From: Deltaproteobacteria bacterium
GTDB taxonomy: Bacteria > Desulfobacterota > Binatia > UBA9968
Length of the DNA stretch: 64,000 nucleotides
Direction of reading: 5' to 3'
NCBI GenBank assembly: GCA_016874755.1
Contig: VGTH01000001.1
Span: 184,917 to 248,916 of the forward strand
Shown: positions 34,063-41,500 of the stretch, in pieces
Layout: each line of letters begins with the position of its first letter
Numbering within the stretch: position 1 is the stretch's first letter
The notes under the pieces: model-generated
Seen by the model: only the letters and a program-made list of their open reading frames with translations
Told to the model about the DNA's origin: nothing
Database searches by the model: none
Translations under genes and position numbers: made by a program

Positions 34063-35343
34063 ATGACTGGCCCAGCCGCATTGCAGGTCGAGCATGTCTC
34101 GAAGAAATTTTGCCGCAGCCTGAAGCGCTCGCTTTGGTACGGCCTGCAAGATTTGCTCGCCGAAGTGGCGGCGCAGGACGGCAGCCGTGGCTTGCATTTG
34201 CGCCCTGCAGAGTTTTTGGCCCTCGACGATGTGTCGTTTCAGCTCCAGCGCGGTGAATGTCTAGGACTGCTGGGCGCCAACGGCGCCGGCAAGAGCACGC
34301 TCTTGAAAATGCTCAACGGGCTGGTGCGGCCCGATGCTGGGCGCGTGGAAATTCACGGGCGGATTCGCGCGCTGATCGAGCTTGGCACCGGCTTTAGTCC
34401 GGTGCTGACCGGCCGGGAAAATATCTATATCAACGGCGCGATCCTTGGCTTTTCAAAAAAGGAGATCGAGAGCAAGTTCGATGAGATCGTAGAGTTCGCC
34501 GAGCTCGCCGATTTCATCGATACGCCGGTGCAAAGCTACAGCACCGGCATGCAGGTGCGTCTCGCCATGGCCGTGGCGGCGCATATGCAGGCTGAGTTCT
34601 TGTTGGTCGATGAAGTCTTGGCCGTCGGCGATATCGCTTTTCGCATGAAGTGCTTTCAGCACTTTCTCGATCTCAAAAACGCCGGCAAGACAATCGTGGT
34701 CGTGTCGCACAACATGGTCGACATCCATCGCGTCTGCGACCGCGTGATCGTCTTGGACCGCGGTAAGAAAATCTACGATGGCGCGGTCGCGAGCGGCATC
34801 GCGGCTTACGAGGAGCTGCTCTCCAAACGCGGCAGCTTGACCGATCAACGCAGCGCCGATGCGCCGGCGTCGATCGAGCGGGTCGAGCTGTTCGACGAGG
34901 ACGGCAAGCCGTGCAGCGACTTTAACACCGGTGAAAATCTGACCGCAGCGGTGACGATCAGGTCTCAGCGCAAGATCGCCAACGCGCGCTTGATCGTTCA
35001 CGTGCTCACCCCATCCTTGGGTCTGCTCGGTGCCTTTGCTTCGCCGCACAAGGGGTTTCGTTTCGATGTCGAGCCAGGGACGACGGTGGTGCATTTTTCC
35101 ATACGCAAGCTGCCGTTGCTCGTTGGCAGCTACAGTCTGCGGCTCTATCTATACGGGCCTGACATCAAAGACTTTTATCACGAGGTCAGCCAGGCCGCGC
35201 TTTTCAAAATCGTTGGCCCGCCTGTGGATGCCTTCGGTTACGGTGTCTGTCACACGATTCACTTCGACCACAAGTGGGAAATCGCGGAACCAAGCCCAGG
35301 GCGGGAAAGCGCACTGACGCAGGGCCACTACAACGGGCTCTGA
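34063..35343 (+). CDS. wzt: ABC polysaccharide export ATPase with C-terminal carbohydrate-binding domain (Wzt-like)
   Basis: 426 residues. Walker A GANGAGKSTLLK, GRIRALIELGTGFSPVLTGRENI, signature YSTGMQVRLAMA and Walker B FLLVDEVLAVGD make the nucleotide-binding domain (to about residue 250). A Wzt-C β-sandwich follows (IERVELFDEDGKPC…FRFDVEPGTTVVHFSI…SYSLRLYLYGP). In known systems that domain recognises the capped glycan end, so export specificity is coupled to polymer structure. The 3' end overlaps the convergent minus-strand gene by 16 bases. Confidence 0.93.
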   Translation: MTGPAALQVEHVSKKFCRSLKRSLWYGLQDLLAEVAAQDGSRGLHLRPAEFLALDDVSFQLQRGECLGLLGANGAGKSTLLKMLNGLVRPDAGRVEIHGRIRALIELGTGFSPVLTGRENIYINGAILGFSKKEIESKFDEIVEFAELADFIDTPVQSYSTGMQVRLAMAVAAHMQAEFLLVDEVLAVGDIAFRMKCFQHFLDLKNAGKTIVVVSHNMVDIHRVCDRVIVLDRGKKIYDGAVASGIAAYEELLSKRGSLTDQRSADAPASIERVELFDEDGKPCSDFNTGENLTAAVTIRSQRKIANARLIVHVLTPSLGLLGAFASPHKGFRFDVEPGTTVVHFSIRKLPLLVGSYSLRLYLYGPDIKDFYHEVSQAALFKIVGPPVDAFGYGVCHTIHFDHKWEIAEPSPGRESALTQGHYNGL

Positions 35344-36263
35344 GCTGCGGCCGGCCTCCTTTCATCGAGCAGCAGGCCGAAGAAGCGCTCAAGCTCTCCA
35401 GCCATTGCCTGCCAGGTCGGCACGGCCCCATCGGGGATGCGATGGTGCGTTAATTGAAAAGAAACCGCGCGGGCCAGATCTATAGGATTTTTCGGCTCGA
35501 ACAGACACTGCGGCAGTTCTCGCATCACTTCTCGCGCGCACCCAACGGCCGCCGCGACCAGCGGTGTGCGGCAGGCCAGCATTTCATAGAGTTTTTGTGG
35601 GAAGCTGAAACGCCCTTGCGGTGAGTTCTTGTAGCTGACGACTCCGACATCGAGGCTGCCCATGAGTAGCGGCACTTTATCGTGCGGCAGTTGCTGCAAG
35701 TCATGGATGCGCGGGCCGCTCGGAATGCGCAGCCCTTTTTCGCGTGGTCCCGCAAGCGCCAGATGCAAGTCTTCATCGGTTTGCGCCAGCATGGCGTAGG
35801 CGTGAAAGAGACTTTCGATATCGCGGCTGCGATGCAGCGCACCGGCGGTGCCGATGATTCTTGAGCCCACAGGCAGCCCGAGCTGTTGGCGGCACCAGGC
35901 GCGATCGCGCGGGTAAAATAACTGCGGGTCGAAGCCGGACTCAATCACCGTCGTGGCTTTATCGCGAGGGTAGCTGCTAACGACATAGTCGGCGAGTGGT
36001 TGGCTAAAACAGCTGACACCATCGGCCTGCCTGACGGCATGACGAAAGCTTTGTCGCAGCCCGGGAATGTTCGTGACACCAAACGCTTCAAAGTTATCGT
36101 AGAGGTCGATCACACACTTGGTCCGGTACGCCGCGGCCAACCGATAACCGAAGATGGCGTGCAACGCATCGGAGCAGGCCCAAATCACATCGGGTTGAAA
36201 ATTGTTGAGCAAAGACCGCGCTTGCGCGAGATAGCTGAACAAGCCGGGTCGAAGGCCGCGCAC
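35328..36263 (-). CDS. GT4-like glycosyltransferase, N-terminally short
   Basis: 311 residues. The C-domain is complete: SRIIGTAGALHRSRDIESLFHAYAML, LHLALAGPREKGLRI, LPHDKVPLLMGSLDVGVVSYKNSP and FSFPQKLYEMLACRTPLVAAAVG. The N-domain begins late (LLNNFQPDVIWACSDALHA is normally about residue 80-90), so the first Rossmann strands are missing. The upstream DNA has an in-frame stop shortly before GTG 36263, and a different frame (ATG 36300) is open but not convincing. It may be a 5'-truncated or frameshifted gene at the end of the polysaccharide cluster. It is convergent with wzt. Confidence 0.7.
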   Translation of the reverse strand: MRGLRPGLFSYLAQARSLLNNFQPDVIWACSDALHAIFGYRLAAAYRTKCVIDLYDNFEAFGVTNIPGLRQSFRHAVRQADGVSCFSQPLADYVVSSYPRDKATTVIESGFDPQLFYPRDRAWCRQQLGLPVGSRIIGTAGALHRSRDIESLFHAYAMLAQTDEDLHLALAGPREKGLRIPSGPRIHDLQQLPHDKVPLLMGSLDVGVVSYKNSPQGRFSFPQKLYEMLACRTPLVAAAVGCAREVMRELPQCLFEPKNPIDLARAVSFQLTHHRIPDGAVPTWQAMAGELERFFGLLLDERRPAAAQSPL

Positions 36264-36525
36264 CAGGGCACGTTACAAGGCGCGTATTCCCACCTTCCAT
36301 ATAGACTAGTACAAGACTATTGGCGTATGGTCAGTCCTTAAGCGACCGAGTAAACGGAACGGTAAGATAAGTTTACAACTCCGGAGCAAGATGGTACACT
36401 TCGCTAACTAAAGATAAATTTCGTTTGCGTGAATGGGTCAGTGGCGCATTTTTTGCTTTCGCTCACCCAAGGTTTTTGCTTTCGCAACGTGGCAGGGGGT
36501 CGTATGGCAGACAAGAAAAACCATT

Positions 36526-36891
36526 ATGGTCGTCGACGATAATCCAGACATTATCACGATCGTCAAGACCATATTGGAGGGCAAAGGATACACCGTTTGG
36601 AGCGCCTCGAGCGGTCTGGAGCTGCTCAACCATTTGAAAAGTCAGAAACCCGATCTAATCATTCTCGATATTATGATGCCCGAGATGGATGGACTCGAAG
36701 TGTTGGGACGATTGAAGGGGGCGCCGGATTGGGCGACTATTCCAGTCATTCTATTGACAGCCAAAGTGCAGTACGAAGACGTGCTGGGCGGTTATAAGCT
36801 CGGCGCCGACTATTACATCACCAAACCCTTTACTAGCACCCAACTGGTGAACGGCATCAATCTGCTGCTCGGTGAAGCGAAAGTTTCGTAG
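36526..36891 (+). CDS. CheY-like single-domain response regulator
   Basis: About 121 residues from ATG 36526 (MVVDDNPDII). Receiver motifs: the acidic pair DD, the phosphorylated aspartate in LIILDIMMPEMDG, the threonine in ILLTAK, and lysine in ITKPFTS. There is no output domain. The start is unusual. ATG 36503 has a good GGGGG-type ribosome-binding site and would give MADKK, but that frame is lost in an A5 run (36516-36520); four As would join it as MADKKTIMVVDD. In-frame starts reach back to 36433 but look non-coding. No histidine kinase is nearby. Confidence 0.85.
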   Translation: MVVDDNPDIITIVKTILEGKGYTVWSASSGLELLNHLKSQKPDLIILDIMMPEMDGLEVLGRLKGAPDWATIPVILLTAKVQYEDVLGGYKLGADYYITKPFTSTQLVNGINLLLGEAKVS

Positions 36892-37008
36892 CCCAATCAA
36901 ATGCCGCAAGCAGGCCCCCTCCTTTAGATAGATCTTGACGAATCCTGCCCGCCGTTGTGGCGGGTTTCGATTTGCGTCGCACCTTTCGCTCATGTCATCG
37001 TGTTTTGA

Positions 37009-37653
37009 ATGGTTCGTTTTATCACCTTCGAAGGCGGCGACGGTTCCGGCAAGACCACGCAGCTCAAACGGCTCGAAGCTTGGCTGAAGTCTCAAGGCCG
37101 TCGCTGTGTTGTCACACGTGAGCCCGGCGGCACCGCGCTTGGGCAAACGCTGCGCAAAGTCTTGCTGGAAGTCGGTGAAACGCCCGTGGTGCCGGCGGCT
37201 GAATTGTTGCTTTACCTTGCTGACCGCGCGCAACATGTTCAGGAGGTGATCAGGCCCGCGTTGCTGCGCGGCGACGTCGTGCTGTGCGATCGCTACACGG
37301 ACTCGACGCTGGCCTATCAAGGCTACGGCCGGGGCATCGATCTGGCGGTTTTGCGCCAACAGAACGCGATTGCCAACGGCGGGCTGGCGCCGGATCTCAC
37401 TTTGTTGTTTGACTGTCCCGTCGAAGTAGGGCTGGGGCGAACAGTACGACGCCAAACTGAAGCGGGCGCAGCGGCAAACGCCGAGGATCGCTTCGAGCGC
37501 GAGCACAAACAGTTTCACGAAAAGCTGCGCGCCGGATTTCTTGAAATGGCCAAGGCAGAGCCAAAGCGATTTCGCGTTATCGACGCGACCCAGTCGATTG
37601 AAGCGATTGCCGAGCAAGTCAGAACCATCGTCGAACGGGAACTGACCCCATGA
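37009..37653 (+). CDS. tmk: thymidylate kinase
   Basis: 214 residues. P-loop FITFEGGDGSGKTTQLKRL (about 4-22), the DR(Y) motif CDRYTDSTLAYQGYGRG and the lid region QTEAGAAANAEDRFE. It phosphorylates dTMP to dTDP. The last codons overlap the holB start (ATGA), an arrangement seen in many genomes. No strong ribosome-binding site precedes ATG 37009. The 117-base gap upstream shows no gene. Confidence 0.95.
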   Translation: MVRFITFEGGDGSGKTTQLKRLEAWLKSQGRRCVVTREPGGTALGQTLRKVLLEVGETPVVPAAELLLYLADRAQHVQEVIRPALLRGDVVLCDRYTDSTLAYQGYGRGIDLAVLRQQNAIANGGLAPDLTLLFDCPVEVGLGRTVRRQTEAGAAANAEDRFEREHKQFHEKLRAGFLEMAKAEPKRFRVIDATQSIEAIAEQVRTIVERELTP

Positions 37654-38636
37654 GTTTTGCTGAAATTATCGGCCAGCCAAAGCCGTTGGCAATTCTCCGC
37701 AGCGCTTTGGCCAATGGCAGGCTGCATCACGCCTACTTATTTCTCGGTCCCGAGGGTGTGGGCAAGCGAGCGATTGCGTTGGCTTTGGCCAAGGCGATTC
37801 ACTGCGCCGGCGCCAACGGTGACTTCTGCGGGCAGTGCGTCAATTGCAAGCGCATCGGCGATGGCAACCATCCCGATGTGCGCCTGGTCGAACCTCTGGC
37901 AGGCAGGAAAGAGATTGCGATTCAGCAGATTCGCGACATTGAAAAGGAGCTCAACTACCAGTCGTTTACCGGCGGGCGCAAGATCGTCATCTTCGATCGC
38001 GCAACCTTGATGAATCTCTCGTCGCAAAACGCGCTGCTCAAGACGCTAGAGGAGCCGCCGGCCGATTCGCTGCTGATTCTCATCGCCGCCAACGGCGGCG
38101 CGCTGCTGCCGACGCTGCGCTCGCGCTGTTTGAAAGTAAGTTTCGGCCCGTTGCACCGACCGGCGGTGGCTCAATACTTGGAACGCAACAAGCAGGTCAA
38201 AACCGAAGAGGCGCAATTCCTAGCCGCGCTCTCCATGGGAAGCCTTGGGCTGGCGCTCAAATTAAATGACCGCAAGCTGTTCGAAAAACGGCGCGAGTGG
38301 GCGGCGCTGCTCGGTTCTTTAGGCAAAGGCGATTACCGCAGCGGCAGTGACGCGGCGGAGAAGCTCGCCGGCAACAAGGACGATGCGCTCAAGTTTCTCG
38401 AATGGGCGGAGACGTTTTATCGCGATCTGCTGGTCTTCGCCGCGGTGCACAGCGGCGATGAATTGATCAATCTCGACTTGCTGAAACAGACTCAGCAGCT
38501 GGCTGGCGCGGTCACAGTTGAGAAATGGCTCGCGCTCTTCGAGCAAGCCGTCGGCGCTGGGGCGCGCATTCAGCGCAATTTGAACCGGCGCATGGTGCTC
38601 GAAGATCTGTTATTCAATGTTGTGGGAGCACGCTGA
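37650..38636 (+). CDS. holB: DNA polymerase III subunit delta'
   Basis: 328 residues. Start SFAEIIGQPKPLAILRSAL, Walker A-like GPEGVGKRAIALALAKAI, a four-cysteine zinc module (CAGANGDFCGQCVNCKRIG), IQQIRDIEKELNYQSFTGGRKIVIFDRA, NALLKTLEEPPADSLLILI and LRSRC with the arginine finger. It is part of the clamp loader. It overlaps tmk by 4 bases and metG by 1 base, so tmk-holB-metG are co-translated. Confidence 0.95.
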   Translation: MSFAEIIGQPKPLAILRSALANGRLHHAYLFLGPEGVGKRAIALALAKAIHCAGANGDFCGQCVNCKRIGDGNHPDVRLVEPLAGRKEIAIQQIRDIEKELNYQSFTGGRKIVIFDRATLMNLSSQNALLKTLEEPPADSLLILIAANGGALLPTLRSRCLKVSFGPLHRPAVAQYLERNKQVKTEEAQFLAALSMGSLGLALKLNDRKLFEKRREWAALLGSLGKGDYRSGSDAAEKLAGNKDDALKFLEWAETFYRDLLVFAAVHSGDELINLDLLKQTQQLAGAVTVEKWLALFEQAVGAGARIQRNLNRRMVLEDLLFNVVGAR

Positions 38637-40174
38637 TGGACCCGGTCTACATCACCACGCCGCTTTATTATGTGAATGGCGAGCCGCATCTGGGCAGCGC
38701 CTACACGATGATTATCACCGATACTCTGACGCGCTACTACCGGCAGAGCGGCCGCGAGACTTTCTATCTGACCGGCACCGACGAGCACGGCGACAAGATC
38801 GCTCAGGCGGCGGCGCAGGCCGGCAAGACGCCCAAGAAATTCACCGATCAGATCAGCGCGACTTTTCAGGCGGCGTGGGATAGCTGCGGTTTTGCCTACG
38901 ATCATTTTATTCGCACCACGGATCAAGCGCATATCGATTTCGTCAAAGGGCTGCTGCAGCGCGTGCATGACGCCGGCGACATCTACTTTGACCGCTACGG
39001 CGGCCTCTACTGCGTTGGCTGCGAGCGGTTTCTGACTGAGAAAGAGTTGGTCGACGGCAAGTGTCCGGATCATCGCACCGAGCCCCAGCGCATCGAAGAA
39101 GAAAACTACTTTTTTCGCATGGGGAAGTATCAAGAACGGCTGCTGCAGCATATCGAGAGCCATGCGGATTTTATCCGCCCCGAAGGTTTTAAAAACGAAG
39201 TCATCGCCATGCTGCGCGAGCCGATTGGCGATTTGTGCATTTCGCGGCCGAAGAGCCGTTTGACCTGGGGCATCGAGTTGCCCTTTGACGCCAATTACGT
39301 GACCTACGTGTGGTTCGACGCATTGATTAACTACGTCAGCGCGCTCAAAGGCAAAGGCGATGCATTCTTCGAGAAGTTCTGGCCACAGGCGCAGCACTTC
39401 ATCGGCAAGGACATCGTCAAACCGCACGGAGTTTTCTGGCCGACGATGTTGATGGCAGCAGGCTTGCCGCTCTACAAACATCTCAATGTCCACGGCTTTT
39501 GGACCAGTGAAGGGCAGAAGATGTCAAAGAGCTTGGGCAATGTCGTGGCGCCGTTGGAGCTAAAGGAAAAGTTCGGCATGGATGCGTTTCGCTATTTCGT
39601 GCTGCGCGAAAGTGTCTTTGGCCAGGATGCGGACTTCCGGCAAGATAATTTGATCGGCCGCTTTAACTCCGACCTGGCCAATAATCTTGGCAACTTTGTC
39701 AGCCGTGCGCTGGCGATGCAGCAGAAATACTTCGCCGGAATTATCCAGCCCCTGAGTGGCAATTGGCCAGACGAAGATCGCGAGCTGCAGAGCAAGTTCG
39801 CCCAGGTCGAAGCCGAACAGGAAAAGTTCATGGCGGAGTTGCAATTCCACCGGGCGCTGGAGGCGATCTGGGCGGCGCTCGATCATGCCAATCGCTACGT
39901 CGTCCAGACGGCGCCGTTTACGCTATACAAAGACGAAGACAAACGGCCGCGCGTGGGGGCGATCTTGCACCAATTAATGGAGGTCATTCGCTCGCTCGCG
40001 CGTTTGTTGGCGCCGTTTATGCCGGATACGGCCAAAGAGCTGGGAGTTTTGCTCGATCTCTCCGCTGCTACAGCGCGGCCGCAAGCCGCTTGGGGAAAAT
40101 GTTTTACCGACGGCCATGCCGTAAAGACCACCAAGGGGTTATTCCCGCGCATCGAGACGGATAAAAAGAAGTAG
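38636..40174 (+). CDS. metG: methionyl-tRNA synthetase (catalytic and anticodon domains only)
   Basis: 512 residues. Class I motifs: TPLYYVNGEPHLGSAYT (the HIGH region), YLTGTDEHGDKI, a zinc knuckle CVGCERFL…CPDH, VYTVWFDALINYVSAL-like TYVWFDALINYVSAL, and QKMSKSLGN. It ends soon after the anticodon-binding helices (LFPRIETDKKK), without the C-terminal tRNA-binding OB domain; a free-standing copy is at 21696-22016. ATG 38636 overlaps the holB TGA by one base. Its TAG stop is the first part of a TAGGGGCGACC palindrome. Confidence 0.95.
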   Translation: MDPVYITTPLYYVNGEPHLGSAYTMIITDTLTRYYRQSGRETFYLTGTDEHGDKIAQAAAQAGKTPKKFTDQISATFQAAWDSCGFAYDHFIRTTDQAHIDFVKGLLQRVHDAGDIYFDRYGGLYCVGCERFLTEKELVDGKCPDHRTEPQRIEEENYFFRMGKYQERLLQHIESHADFIRPEGFKNEVIAMLREPIGDLCISRPKSRLTWGIELPFDANYVTYVWFDALINYVSALKGKGDAFFEKFWPQAQHFIGKDIVKPHGVFWPTMLMAAGLPLYKHLNVHGFWTSEGQKMSKSLGNVVAPLELKEKFGMDAFRYFVLRESVFGQDADFRQDNLIGRFNSDLANNLGNFVSRALAMQQKYFAGIIQPLSGNWPDEDRELQSKFAQVEAEQEKFMAELQFHRALEAIWAALDHANRYVVQTAPFTLYKDEDKRPRVGAILHQLMEVIRSLARLLAPFMPDTAKELGVLLDLSAATARPQAAWGKCFTDGHAVKTTKGLFPRIETDKKK

Positions 40175-40200
40175 GGGCGACCGGCCGGTCGCCTTCTTTC
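40171..40200. repeat. GGCGACCGGCCGGTCGCC palindrome at the metG stop
   Basis: The 18-bp perfect palindrome (40176-40193) starts two bases after the metG TAG (40172-40174) and is followed by TTCTTTC, so it could work as a weak terminator. The 15-mer GTAGGGGCGACCGGC at 40171-40185 recurs at 16715-16729. Confidence 0.65.
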
Positions 40201-40204
40201 TATC

Positions 40205-40978
40205 ATGCTGATCGACAGCCACTGCCATATTCAAGGCAAAGAGTACATCGGCGAGGCTGACGCGGTGATCGCGCGGGCACAAAACGCCGGCATTACCAAC
40301 CTGGTCGTTGTTGGCGGCGCCGGCGATATGTCGAGCAACAGTGCAGCAGTAGCTTTGGCTCAGCGCTGCGATAATGTTTATGCCACGGTGGGCATGCATC
40401 CGCACGACGCCAAGGACGTCGGCACGGATGAATTGCAAACACTGCGCGAGTTGGCCGCCCAGCCGAAAGTCGTTGCCATTGGCGAAACCGGCCTGGACTA
40501 CTACTACAATCACTCGCCGCACGAAGTGCAGCGCCGCGTCTTTGCCCAGTTCATCGGCATGGCGCGTGAAACCAAGCTGCCGATTGTGGTCCACGAGCGG
40601 GATGCGGCCAAAGAAGCCGCCGACTTATTGAGCACAGAAGGGCAGGGCGCGCTGCGCGGCGTGATTCATTGCTTCACAGGCGATTACGCCGCGGCGTGTG
40701 CCTACCTGGACCTGGGTTTCTATCTTTCCTTTACCGGAGTCATCACATTCAAAAACGCCGAAGCGCTGCGCGACGTGGTGCGCCGCGTGCCGCTGGAACG
40801 TATGTTCGTCGAGACCGATTCGCCCTATCTCACACCCGTGCCGCACCGCGGCAAACGCAACGAGCCGGCGTTCGTGCGTTTCGTTGCCGAGACCATGGCA
40901 CAGATCAAAGGCGTTTCGCTCGACGAAGTGGCGCGCGTGACCACGGAAAACGTGCGCGCGTTGTTCGGCATCAAATAG
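40205..40978 (+). CDS. tatD: TatD-family metal-dependent DNase
   Basis: 257 residues, the usual length. Metal ligands appear in LIDSHCHIQ, AIGETGLDYYY, IVVHERDA, GVIHCFTGDY and VETDSPYLTPVPHRGKRNEP. TatD/YcfH enzymes are 3'-5' exonucleases and commonly follow metG, as here. ATG 40205. Confidence 0.94.
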   Translation: MLIDSHCHIQGKEYIGEADAVIARAQNAGITNLVVVGGAGDMSSNSAAVALAQRCDNVYATVGMHPHDAKDVGTDELQTLRELAAQPKVVAIGETGLDYYYNHSPHEVQRRVFAQFIGMARETKLPIVVHERDAAKEAADLLSTEGQGALRGVIHCFTGDYAAACAYLDLGFYLSFTGVITFKNAEALRDVVRRVPLERMFVETDSPYLTPVPHRGKRNEPAFVRFVAETMAQIKGVSLDEVARVTTENVRALFGIK

Positions 40979-41015
40979 GAGCCAGGGTTCTCGCAAACTA
41001 CGGGAGGAGTCCAAA

Positions 41016-41336
41016 GTGCGCAAAGTTGCAATCTTTGTTGGAACTTTTTTTGTCTTGCTGCATTGGCACGAATCGATTTGCTTGGCCCAAGAGCGCGTGC
41101 GCATTGGCTGGGCGGCGATGACGGCGTCGCATACGCTGCTGTGGGTGGCGCAGGAGAAAGGGCTGTTCACTAAGCACGGGCTAATCCCTGAATCGATTTT
41201 TTTCGGCGCCGGGCCGCCGGCCATGCAGGCGCTGGTCGCTGGCGATCTCGATGCCGCCGATCCACGGTCGTTTGTCGACGGGAGCTTTGTCCAGGAGATG
41301 GAGAGTTCGGGTTTTATCAAGCAGCTAAAGCGGTAG
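41016..41336 (+). CDS. internally deleted NMT1/SsuA-type solute-binding protein (mini-receptor)
   Basis: 106 residues. A signal peptide (residues 1-25, ICLAQ) is followed by a normal receptor N-terminus: RVRIGWAAMTASHTLLWVAQEKGLFTKHGL, then GAGPPAMQALVAGDLDAAD. It jumps directly to what looks like the extreme C-terminus of such receptors: FVDGSFVQEMESSGFIKQLKR. About 220 residues of both lobes appear to be missing, yet the frame is kept. GGGAGGAG precedes GTG 41016. It is probably a deletion remnant; a functional mini-protein cannot be excluded. Confidence 0.7.
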   Translation: MRKVAIFVGTFFVLLHWHESICLAQERVRIGWAAMTASHTLLWVAQEKGLFTKHGLIPESIFFGAGPPAMQALVAGDLDAADPRSFVDGSFVQEMESSGFIKQLKR

Positions 41337-41377
41337 CGAAACGCCGCGTGATGTCTAAACTCGCACCGTTTGCAGAT

Positions 41378-41440
41378 TAGGAAGCAGTCGACTGAGGACC
41401 GATAGAAGGGTGTAGTCGACACACGCGTCGAGGATTCCTA
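41378..41440. repeat. imperfect palindrome upstream of the alpha-2-macroglobulin gene
   Basis: TAGGAA (41378-41383) with TTCCTA (41435-41440), and inside it GTCGACT (41387-41393) with AGTCGAC (41414-41420). It lies 60 bases before the gene and could be an operator or a small repeat. Confidence 0.35.
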
Positions 41441-41500
41441 AGACGTCGTCCAGGTTTTTAGTTTCTGACTGTCGTGACGACACAATCTGGAGCTCATTCA

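Noticed and set aside
38525..38635. Extended N-terminus of metG
   Set aside because: The extra 37 residues overlap holB out of frame and look non-coding; the conserved start is at ATG 38636.
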